Origin: a virus
IMG/VR virus record: IMGVR_UViG_3300007539_000220
Location: 1-24,105 of that record
DNA: 24,105 nt
Strand: one strand, 5' to 3'
Shown here: piece by piece, positions 5,261-12,796 of the stretch
Layout of the letters: every line of letters begins with the position of its first letter
How positions within the stretch are numbered: the first letter of the stretch is position 1
Position numbers and translations under genes: made by a program
Notes under the pieces: model-generated
Database searches by the model: none
Told to the model about the DNA's origin: nothing
Seen by the model: only the letters and a program-made list of their open reading frames with translations

Positions 5261-8200
5261 ATGGGCAAAAGACTTATATTTGGTTACGAGTTTGACGCTT
5301 CGGCAAAAACAGTAAAACTTCACGATATATATGCCAAAAAACGTTTTTTACTTATAACAAACGTTACTGATGGCGCAATTATTTATCAGTTCAACGATGT
5401 AAATCTTGGGATGTCTGATATCTCATTTAATTATGAAACTTCTGAGACAACCATTACCTTAAATTACGACACATCGTCTATGTCCGATGACGATGATCTT
5501 CAAATCCTAGTTGAAGAAGAAAGTACAGATGTCACAGTAAATGACAGGTACGTTGATCCAGTTTCTAAAATTCGAGTTTCTAATCCAGAAAACTTAATCG
5601 ACACTGACTTTGAGTATGGTTTGCAATCTACAAAGTGGGAGACTTTGGAGCTTACAAAAAATATTCCAACTTTCTTTAGCCGAAGTGGAGATATAAGCCT
5701 TCCTATAACGTCAATGGATGTTAGGACAAAAAGTGATGTTGTTACTGTTGTAACGTCAGTGAACCACGGATTGCAGCGCGGTTCTCCGATTATTATTAAG
5801 TCATCTGGTAGTGTCTCTTCAGATGGTGGGTTTGTTGTAGCAGCCGTAATTAATGATACTACATTTAATTTTAAGGCTAAAACGACATTCCTACAGTCTC
5901 GCTCAGTTTTAGAAACTTTTACTGAGCTTTTTGCGGCATCAATTTATGCAGGTACAGAATTTAAACTTACTAACGTTGGTGGCATTACTACCAATGAGGC
6001 AAGCCCAAGTGAGTTGACTGTTTCTACAATTTACCCAACAGACTTTTTGCCAGGCACAAGTATGTCTCTTTCCAATAGTTTTGCAAAATCAACTATTGAT
6101 TTTGATACATCTAATGTTGTTGTGGAAAACACAAGTGATATAGACATAAGCTACACTTCCTCCACAGCTACTGGTGAAGATGATTTTTTCAAGTTGGGCG
6201 GCGTTTCTGCAATTGAATGGACTCCACGAGAACTTCGATCCACTTATAGAAATCTAAGACTTACTAACTTCTTTTTTGAAGAAGGCACAACAACTGTTGA
6301 TACACTTAGTGACTACATAACTTTTACGGAGCCGCATGGTTTCCAAACTTATACTCCTGTTGTTTATGTTTGTGATGAAAGCACTAATACAAGAATTGGT
6401 GGTTTAAACAACATGACTGTTTACCACGTTTATAGAGTCAATGATTTTACTATTCGTCTTCAACAATATGGAACAACATCTTCCTCTAGGAGAATACAAC
6501 TTTCATCAAATGGTGTTTCTGGTGGTGTCACAAAATCTGCATTTTTAGAGTGTCACTTTCATATTTATTACTCCAGTCAAGATTATGGTGAAATGTATCT
6601 TACTTATAGAAATGGTGCATTTTACTCTGACAGACTCACCCTTTACTACGAGTTAGGTTACAGTCAATCACAGAATCCTGTAACTTACTTCAATCACAAT
6701 TATTATGGTAGTTTTAGCCTTGTGAGCAGGCCAACAACCCCGTTCCAGATGAACCAATGGGCATATACTTCATATAATTACTACATACGATCTTATAGTA
6801 GTGGTTGGGATCGGAGATATTATTTATATTACGATGCATTCTCGCGTGTGTTTACTAACAACAATTACAGCACTGACACAGGTATGCTTCCAACCAACTT
6901 TAACGTTGAAAGATCATCTTTGTGGGTGCCAAACCACGGTATTGCCGTTGGTTTAAAGCAGCCTGTTCAAATTAGCTCTATTTTAAACCCAGCAACAAGC
7001 ACAACAGGTTCGTTGCCGTCGCCCTTGGTGAGTGGTGGCACTTATATAGCGGAAAGATTAAACGATAATAGAATAGTTCTTAGCACAACAACTGGCAGTC
7101 AAATTTCTTTTTTTAATGCTGGTACTGACGACTTAAGGTACAGAGTTCAAGCCACGATTCCAAGAGAAGATGCGAATACAATTACAATTTCAGGCAACAC
7201 GCTAAACGAAGGTGACGCGATTACTTACAATGCAGACAGTGGAACAGTCATTGGTGGTTTATCAGACGGTCAAACTTATTATGCAGCCCTAAAGGTTGGA
7301 GACAGGTTTAATCTTTCTAATTCAGCAAATGTTTACGGAGAGAGTGGCGCTTGTTTGGCGCAAAGTTCATTTACTTGGGTAAACTTGTCTTCAAATTTGA
7401 TGCTAATTGATGGAACAATGCCTTTTTCTACAGGAGATGCTGTTTACTATACAAGTTTATCTCCAGTGGTGGGGTTGAAGAACGGTAATATTTATTGGGT
7501 GCGCGTTGTAAATACTAATTATATAGCTTTTTATAATAGTGCGGCAGACGCTACTGCAGACACAAATAGAATTGATATTTTATACTACGGCAGTGGGCGT
7601 GGAACCTTTACTAAAGTAGACATCGTAGACATAACAAGTGTTCCCGCTACATCAGAGGTTCAAAAATTTGGAGCTGATTTTGTCGGCGCTGCAGACGGCA
7701 TCTATTCTGTTTCTTCAACGGCGGCAGATCAACAGTCATTTACCTTTGCTGCGGGGTCAAAAATTGAAGCACGTAATAAAGAGGTAGTCGCCCAGACTGC
7801 ATTTGTTGCTAGTTTTGATGCTCTCTATATAGAAAATCACGGCTTTATAACTGGAGATACTGTAACCTACACCGAAAGCGGAACAACAAACTTAAACGGT
7901 CTTACAAGTGGGAATGATTATTATATTATTCGTTCTAATAAAGACTTTGTAAAATTTGCCACTACAGAGGAAAACGCAATTTCTGGAGTAGCCATTTCTC
8001 TAACAGAGGCAGGCAGTTCGGCTACCGAAGTAACTGGAACAATCTCCCTTCAGCCAAATACTATTGTTGGATCATTTAATGGCGCAGGTGTTGTTGATTT
8101 TATTGGAGGAGATAATATTATTACAGGGGATGGAACTAAGTTTACATCTTATTTCAATAAAGGTGATTCCATTTTTGTAAACATTCCTTCTGATACACTT

Positions 8201-10951
8201 ACTACCAGAATTACTGGCGTAAATTCAACATCAGATGTGTTTACCGCTGCGGGGCATAATATTACAACAGGTGATATGATAAAGTTTGATGGTGATGGTG
8301 CGCCAGGTAATATAAACTTTGGTAACATTTATTTTGGAAGGTCTGTAACCGCTGACACATTCTCTGTTCATTACACAAAAACAGATGCTGATGCGAATAC
8401 AAATTTAATTCAATTAACTACAATTGGAACTAATGCTGATGTTATCGTGTACGATAATGTTGGGGACTTGCATGAGGCTGAAGTTTCATATGTTAATTCT
8501 GACTCAAGAATAACTACATCTGGAGCGCTTCCAGCTACAGGACAAGCTGATGTAAACTATCTTCAGAATACGACACTCTTACTGCGCCCAGATGGTTTTG
8601 CGCTTCACCGACCTTATGATGGCGGTGTGGAGTTAATTCCTCCGACGAACCCTAACAGTCAGATGATTCGTCAAACTCGCAAGTACTTCCGTTACCAGTC
8701 TGGTAAAGGTATCCAGGTTTCGTTCGCGGTGAACTTTAGTCCTACATCTCAAATTGATTCATTCACTAGATCAGGTGATGTTGGAACAATTGTTACTCGT
8801 TTTCCTCATAGGTTAAGCGCGGGAATATTTGTTACAGTAAGCGGTTCTACCAATGTATCAACAGATACTATTGGAACAATTACTAAAAACATTTCCGTAG
8901 CTGCCAATTCTATAAGTGGAGATGATGAATTCTATGTGGATGGAAGCCGCTCTGATTCTTATCCTTTATATGAGGGTCGTACATATAGGTTTGATCAATC
9001 CGATTCATCAAATGCAACTCATCCTTTAAGGTTCTCAGAAACTGAAGATGGCACACACGGTGGCGGGACAGAGCTTACCGCCGCTGACACTGATGTATTT
9101 GATAGTTACACAGTTGTTGGAACGCCAGGAAGTTCGGGTGCATATATTGAATTTGTATTGGCTGATGGATCGCCAAATATCTATTCATATTGTTCAACCC
9201 ACCCAGGTTTGGGTTTCGCGGTTCCCACTCTTGTTGACCCAGATAATAATCAGGCAAATTTATGGAATGGGTCTCACGAAGTTCTAACTGTTCCTGACGC
9301 TTTTACATATACAGTTCAGCTTGACGGGACGCCTTCACAAAATGAAGCACAAGGTGTTGTCGAGTACTATGTCAACAATTGGCAAAACAGTTCATTAAGG
9401 TGTGGCTTATATGATGACCAAAATGGAATTTTCTTTGAGTATGACGGGCGTGAATTATTTTGCTGTCGTAGAAGTTCTATAAGACAGATTAGTGGATACT
9501 CTAACTTAGAGTTCAAATCTGGAAAAGTAATAGGCAACGGAACAAAGTTTGCATCTCAACTTTCAGCAGGCGATTCTGTAGTAATTAAAGGTCAAAGCCA
9601 TAGAGTTGTTAGAATTGATGGCGATGAGCTTATGTATATTGCTCCTAGCTATCGTGGCGTAAATGCAGAAAAGGTAATTATAACGAAAACAGAAACAACT
9701 AAAGTTCCACAATCCTCTTGGTCTTTAGATGTTTGTGATGGAACGGGTTATACTGGTTTCAATCTCGACATTCACAGAATTCAAATGGCTTACATTGACT
9801 ATTCTTGGTATGGGGCTGGTAAAGTTCGTTTTGGATTTAAAGATCAAAACGGTAATGTTCGTTACGTCCATAGTTTTGTTCACGGTAACTTCTTTACTGA
9901 AGCTTATATGCGGTCTGGTAACGTTCCTGCCAGATATGAAATTGAAAACACAGGAGACCCAACTTATGTTCCTGCGTTGGCTCACTGGGGTACGTCAGTT
10001 ATTATGGATGGTCGCTTTGACCCAGATAAAGCATACATTTTTAACGCAAACTCAAGTAATATAACCATTACAAACGCGTCCAGTTTGACCGTTAGTGGGC
10101 GTATTGAGTACGAGAAGGTTTATTACACCAGATCAGGCGGTGCCAATTATCCATTGGGTTATGCGATTATCTTACAATCTCCTGATACAAACTTAAACTC
10201 AGTTGGCGCAGGAATTGGTATTACTGGGGCTAATTTGGCTTCAGATACAAAGACAGCACTTCCATTAACTAACTTTGGGTATCTTTATCAACCTTACCTT
10301 CCTGGCTGGAGGTCAAGAGAGGGTGACATTAGAGGAAATAATGTTGCAAGCTATAAAAACCACCTATTGATTAACAAAGCACCTACAGGAACTTCTGGTA
10401 GTTACACGAGCTACACAGTTGGTACTGCGGCTGACCTTGTTCAGCCCACTAAGGACTTCCCTTTGATTAGTGTACGTTTGGCTCCGTCTGTTGACACATC
10501 TGCACCTGGATTTTTGGGTGAAAGAGAAATTATTAACAGAATGCAGTTGATTCTTAACTCAGTAGGCGTTCTTACAACACACGCAGCAACAATCCAATTG
10601 GTTTTAAATGCTCAACTGTCTTCAAATGAATGGCAGAGAGTTACAAACCCGAGCTTGAGTCAAGTTATTGAACACGTTTCGACTGATGAAGTTAATGGCG
10701 GATTGTCTGTATTTGACTTTGAAGTTCAGGGCGGAACAGGTACTTCAGGTCGTACACAGGTTTTGACAGAGCAAACATTGGGCGATATTGCGACACTTGG
10801 CAATGCTATTCTTGGCGGCGACAATGTATTCCCAGATGGTCCAGACGTTCTAACTCTTGTTGCAAGACTTTCTGAAGACCCTTCAACTGTTAGCTCAAGC
10901 AACCCGTTCCAAATTTCAGGTCGTATTAGTTGGTCTGAATCTCAAGCATAG
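5261..10951 (+). CDS. Giant modular tail-fibre/adhesin-type structural protein (1,896 aa)
   Basis: TAGGAT (5249-5254) precedes the ATG. Residues 108-129 ('NPENLIDTDFEYGLQSTKW'), 1513 onward ('DYSWYGAGKVRFGFKDQNG'), 1547 onward ('EAYMRSGNVPARYE') and the C-terminal 'NAILGGDNVFPDGPDVLT' (from 1848) mark a large structural protein family known from marine phages, including cyanomyoviruses and pelagiphages, usually annotated as baseplate- or fibre-associated. Between them lie at least eight beta modules with a '.H/G….GD.V…' loop, centred near residues 169, 359, 559, 651, 725, 860, 999 and 1183. A Tyr-rich insertion sits at about 430-545 and a cupredoxin-like domain at about 1216-1330. It is probably a virion-surface protein with a role in adsorption. 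There is no transmembrane segment. Family confident, exact position on the tail uncertain. Confidence 0.8.
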   Translation: MGKRLIFGYEFDASAKTVKLHDIYAKKRFLLITNVTDGAIIYQFNDVNLGMSDISFNYETSETTITLNYDTSSMSDDDDLQILVEEESTDVTVNDRYVDPVSKIRVSNPENLIDTDFEYGLQSTKWETLELTKNIPTFFSRSGDISLPITSMDVRTKSDVVTVVTSVNHGLQRGSPIIIKSSGSVSSDGGFVVAAVINDTTFNFKAKTTFLQSRSVLETFTELFAASIYAGTEFKLTNVGGITTNEASPSELTVSTIYPTDFLPGTSMSLSNSFAKSTIDFDTSNVVVENTSDIDISYTSSTATGEDDFFKLGGVSAIEWTPRELRSTYRNLRLTNFFFEEGTTTVDTLSDYITFTEPHGFQTYTPVVYVCDESTNTRIGGLNNMTVYHVYRVNDFTIRLQQYGTTSSSRRIQLSSNGVSGGVTKSAFLECHFHIYYSSQDYGEMYLTYRNGAFYSDRLTLYYELGYSQSQNPVTYFNHNYYGSFSLVSRPTTPFQMNQWAYTSYNYYIRSYSSGWDRRYYLYYDAFSRVFTNNNYSTDTGMLPTNFNVERSSLWVPNHGIAVGLKQPVQISSILNPATSTTGSLPSPLVSGGTYIAERLNDNRIVLSTTTGSQISFFNAGTDDLRYRVQATIPREDANTITISGNTLNEGDAITYNADSGTVIGGLSDGQTYYAALKVGDRFNLSNSANVYGESGACLAQSSFTWVNLSSNLMLIDGTMPFSTGDAVYYTSLSPVVGLKNGNIYWVRVVNTNYIAFYNSAADATADTNRIDILYYGSGRGTFTKVDIVDITSVPATSEVQKFGADFVGAADGIYSVSSTAADQQSFTFAAGSKIEARNKEVVAQTAFVASFDALYIENHGFITGDTVTYTESGTTNLNGLTSGNDYYIIRSNKDFVKFATTEENAISGVAISLTEAGSSATEVTGTISLQPNTIVGSFNGAGVVDFIGGDNIITGDGTKFTSYFNKGDSIFVNIPSDTLTTRITGVNSTSDVFTAAGHNITTGDMIKFDGDGAPGNINFGNIYFGRSVTADTFSVHYTKTDADANTNLIQLTTIGTNADVIVYDNVGDLHEAEVSYVNSDSRITTSGALPATGQADVNYLQNTTLLLRPDGFALHRPYDGGVELIPPTNPNSQMIRQTRKYFRYQSGKGIQVSFAVNFSPTSQIDSFTRSGDVGTIVTRFPHRLSAGIFVTVSGSTNVSTDTIGTITKNISVAANSISGDDEFYVDGSRSDSYPLYEGRTYRFDQSDSSNATHPLRFSETEDGTHGGGTELTAADTDVFDSYTVVGTPGSSGAYIEFVLADGSPNIYSYCSTHPGLGFAVPTLVDPDNNQANLWNGSHEVLTVPDAFTYTVQLDGTPSQNEAQGVVEYYVNNWQNSSLRCGLYDDQNGIFFEYDGRELFCCRRSSIRQISGYSNLEFKSGKVIGNGTKFASQLSAGDSVVIKGQSHRVVRIDGDELMYIAPSYRGVNAEKVIITKTETTKVPQSSWSLDVCDGTGYTGFNLDIHRIQMAYIDYSWYGAGKVRFGFKDQNGNVRYVHSFVHGNFFTEAYMRSGNVPARYEIENTGDPTYVPALAHWGTSVIMDGRFDPDKAYIFNANSSNITITNASSLTVSGRIEYEKVYYTRSGGANYPLGYAIILQSPDTNLNSVGAGIGITGANLASDTKTALPLTNFGYLYQPYLPGWRSREGDIRGNNVASYKNHLLINKAPTGTSGSYTSYTVGTAADLVQPTKDFPLISVRLAPSVDTSAPGFLGEREIINRMQLILNSVGVLTTHAATIQLVLNAQLSSNEWQRVTNPSLSQVIEHVSTDEVNGGLSVFDFEVQGGTGTSGRTQVLTEQTLGDIATLGNAILGGDNVFPDGPDVLTLVARLSEDPSTVSSSNPFQISGRISWSESQA
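5741..9330 (+). repeat. Tandem-like series of degenerate beta modules within the giant protein
   Basis: At protein level at least eight units share the plan 'hxhxxxxHGhxxGDxVxh … GGLxxGxxYxVxxxxxxxFxh'. Clear examples are 'SVNHGLQRGSPIII', 'TEPHGFQTYTPVVY', 'VPNHGIAVGLKQPV', 'ENHGFITGDTVTYTESG', 'AAGHNITTGDMIKFDGD' and 'RFPHRLSAGIFVTVSG'. Spacing is 75-200 residues because of insertions. They resemble units that domain databases sometimes label as the E1 FCCH fold, which here would mean a small beta barrel and not ubiquitin chemistry. DNA identity between copies is low, so these are old repeats. Confidence 0.65.
8906..9250 (+). other. Cupredoxin-like domain inside the giant protein
   Basis: Residues about 1216-1330 read as a separate domain: 'YEGRTYRFDQSDSSNATHPL' with His1254, 'DGTHGGG' with His1266, 'GTPGSSGAYIEFVL', and 'YSYCSTHPGLGF' with Cys1311 and His1314. 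The order His … Cys-x2-His is that of type 1 copper proteins such as plastocyanin. Marine phages often carry this domain with a Met two or five residues after the last His; here the positions are Leu1317 and Phe1319. Copper binding is therefore possible but not assured. Confidence 0.65.
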
Positions 10952-10960
10952 GTTTTAGGC

Positions 10961-11329
10961 ATGTTCGGAGTTTATGCATTTTCTGAGGAAGCACTTAGCT
11001 CCGACTCCTTAAACCCATTTGTTGAGTTAAGCGGTGTTTCCGCGACAGCAGAAGTCGGAAACATTAGTATTGGGTTTGGTGCTACTGTTGCACTTGACGA
11101 GGCACTAGCAACTGCGACAATGCAGGTTGGTAATGTTTCTATATCCATTAGCGCTCGGTTTGACGTTTCTGGTGTGTTTGCAAGGGGTGAGGTTGGGGAT
11201 GTTTTGGTTTACGGACTAGAACGAAATGACGATGATTCAAATTATTATCCAATAATACCAAGTCCTGATTCTAACTATGGGAATCTTGTCCCAAGTCCAG
11301 GCTCTACGTGGAATGATCTGGTCACATAA
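10961..11329 (+). CDS. Short 'VGNV' repeat structural protein (122 aa)
   Basis: The ATG lies 10 nt after the giant gene's stop with only a weak TTAGG as ribosome binding site. Three units of about 22-24 residues carry a 'A.…VG[N/D][V/I]' core: residues 29-38 ('TAEVGNISIG'), 53-62 ('TMQVGNVSIS') and 75-84 ('RGEVGDVLVY'). This is the pattern of the 'SATGEVGSVTV' repeats of marine phage structural proteins. The C-terminus has two short Pro-Ser-Pro turns ('IPSPDSNYGNLVPSPGSTW'). The same repeat core ends the 121-residue protein at 21642-22007. It is probably a small beta-solenoid or beta-hairpin accessory of the tail; no enzymatic motif. Function unknown. Confidence 0.65.
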   Translation: MFGVYAFSEEALSSDSLNPFVELSGVSATAEVGNISIGFGATVALDEALATATMQVGNVSISISARFDVSGVFARGEVGDVLVYGLERNDDDSNYYPIIPSPDSNYGNLVPSPGSTWNDLVT

Positions 11330-11332
11330 CGA

Positions 11333-11347
11333 AATATAAGTTATATT
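11333..11347. promoter_or_regulatory. Perfect AT-rich palindrome in the longest intergenic gap
   Basis: AATATAA-G-TTATATT is a perfect 7-bp inverted repeat around one base, 20 nt upstream of the tail-fibre gene's start region. TATAAGTT within it differs at two positions from the TATAAATA -10 element of T4-type late promoters. It could be a late promoter, an operator, or chance in AT-rich DNA. It lacks a G/C stem or T-run and so is not a terminator. Confidence 0.3.
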
Positions 11348-11353
11348 GACCTC

Positions 11354-11360
11354 AAAGGAG
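11354..11360 (+). promoter_or_regulatory. Strong ribosome binding site of the tail-fibre gene
   Basis: AAAGGAG with 7 nt to the ATG at 11368 is one of the best Shine-Dalgarno matches in the window and suggests high expression of the fibre protein. Confidence 0.75.
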
Positions 11361-11367
11361 TTTTAGT

Positions 11368-12789
11368 ATGCCCAGTTCGTATAGTGACAATATAGGTTTA
11401 GAACTTATTGCAACAGGTGAGAAATCTGGTGAATGGGGTAGTATTACCAACGGAAACCTAGAAATTCTTGATGCTGCAATTCATGGAAGTCTTGCTGTTG
11501 ACCTAACAGGTCAAGGCTCTTCTTATGACCTAGAAACAAATGAGTGGTTAGAGAGTGACGTAAACATATACAACGGCACGTATAAGCTTATTGTCTTTAG
11601 CGGTGGAGATGATCCCGCCCCTGCAGCGAATATTAGCATCAACATTTTACCCGCAACCTCTAAAAAAATTTATTTTGTAAAGGCGGATGGGCTTTCGTAT
11701 CAAATAAAATTTACTCAAGGAACTGGCGCAACTACCGTTACTTTAAATGATGGTGAAACCAAAATAATTTATTGTGACGGTTCCAATGACGTTTCTGACT
11801 TCTCTCAAAGCTTTGTGCTTTCGTCTGCAAATATTACTGGTGGTTCTATTAATAATACCACAATAGGTAGCACAACTCCTAGCACTGGGGCGTTTACCAC
11901 AGTAGATGTAGGTGGTGGTGCAGGGAGTGAAATTGATAACACAGATGTTGGGTTGAACACACCAAAAGGTGGCGCATTTACAACGTTTACTGTTAGTGCA
12001 TCTGGTTCTACTTTTACTGTCAATCCCGCTACGGCAGGAACTCTTGATAATGTAGCTATTGGGGCGACAGCCGCTGCCGCAGGTACTTTTACATCTGTAA
12101 ATGCCACTAGCAATGTAGATATCACAGGAACACTGACTGTTGATGGCAACATGACTATGGGTGATGATGTTGCGGTTGATACAATGGCAGTAAATGCGGC
12201 AATTACAACAAACCTTATTCCGTCTGCAGGGACTGAGAACTTAGGATCATCTGACAATCAGTGGAATGATTTGTACATTGACGGCACTGCGAATATTGAC
12301 AGCTTGGTTGCAGATACTGCTGACATAGACGGTGGTACAATTGACAATGCGGTTATTGGAGGGGCAGTAGCGGCAGCAGGAACTTTTACTACAGTTACCG
12401 CCACTACGTTAAACGCAACATCTATTAACGCATCTAACTTTTATGAATCAGCAGACATAGCTCCTTCATACGATCCCTCAACAGGTATATTTAGCTTAGA
12501 TGCAGATGACGGTTCTCTTTTTGTTTGTCAGCATACAAGGGCGCAAGGAGTTACGTTCAATGTGGCTAATGTTCCTGCATCTGGTAACGTATTTACGTTG
12601 ACCATTATACATGATTACCAAGGTACAGGAGCTATGTCTGGAACTTCAACATTTCCTGGCACAACTTATTGGCCTAATGGAACGCAGCCTTCAGAGCCTG
12701 GCCCTGGGGAAGTAGACATATACACTTTGTTTACATATGATGGTGGTACTACCTGGTGGGCAGGTCTTTCTGGCGCAAACATGAGTTGA
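11368..12789 (+). CDS. Tail fibre protein with 'IG..TP..GAFT' repeats (473 aa)
   Basis: AAAGGAG sits 7 nt before the ATG. The N-terminus 'PSSYSDNIGLELIATGEKSG' with 'EWGSITNGNLEILDAAI' is the usual virion-anchoring start of marine phage tail fibres. Residues about 160-345 carry four repeats of the form '[I/V]G……GxFT' starting at Ile166, Val194, Ile231 and Ile330, interleaved with 'LTVDGNMTMGDDV' and 'NLGSSDNQWNDLYIDG' strands, typical of trimeric shafts. The C-terminal part ('VTFNVANVPASGNVFTLTII', 'YTLFTYDGGTTWWAGLSG') is the globular tip. It probably recognises the host surface or holds the larger protein downstream. The minus-strand frame within the repeats is a compositional shadow. No chaperone gene follows, since the next ORF starts 7 nt later. 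Confidence 0.85.
   Translation: MPSSYSDNIGLELIATGEKSGEWGSITNGNLEILDAAIHGSLAVDLTGQGSSYDLETNEWLESDVNIYNGTYKLIVFSGGDDPAPAANISINILPATSKKIYFVKADGLSYQIKFTQGTGATTVTLNDGETKIIYCDGSNDVSDFSQSFVLSSANITGGSINNTTIGSTTPSTGAFTTVDVGGGAGSEIDNTDVGLNTPKGGAFTTFTVSASGSTFTVNPATAGTLDNVAIGATAAAAGTFTSVNATSNVDITGTLTVDGNMTMGDDVAVDTMAVNAAITTNLIPSAGTENLGSSDNQWNDLYIDGTANIDSLVADTADIDGGTIDNAVIGGAVAAAGTFTTVTATTLNATSINASNFYESADIAPSYDPSTGIFSLDADDGSLFVCQHTRAQGVTFNVANVPASGNVFTLTIIHDYQGTGAMSGTSTFPGTTYWPNGTQPSEPGPGEVDIYTLFTYDGGTTWWAGLSGANMS
11851..12396 (+). repeat. Four degenerate tail-fibre shaft repeats
   Basis: Protein-level repeats 'NNTTIGSTTPSTGAFTTVDV', 'NTDVGLNTPKGGAFTTFTV', 'DNVAIGATAAAAGTFTSVNA' and 'DNAVIGGAVAAAGTFTTVTA'. 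Units start 28, 37 and 99 residues apart, the last gap filled by another strand-rich unit. Confidence 0.75.
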
Positions 12790-12796
12790 TAAAAAT

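Noticed and set aside
5261-9330. Ubiquitin-activating enzyme activity suggested by E1 FCCH-like modules
   Set aside because: Only the small beta module resembles that domain; there is no adenylation domain or catalytic Cys region, so no enzymatic meaning is implied.
11805-12257. 150-codon minus-strand open frame, hydrophobic and Val/Pro/Ala-rich
   Set aside because: It lies wholly antisense to the repeat region of the tail fibre; its composition is what the reverse of Thr/Gly/Ala/Asn-rich repeats gives, and it has no ribosome binding site or known motif.
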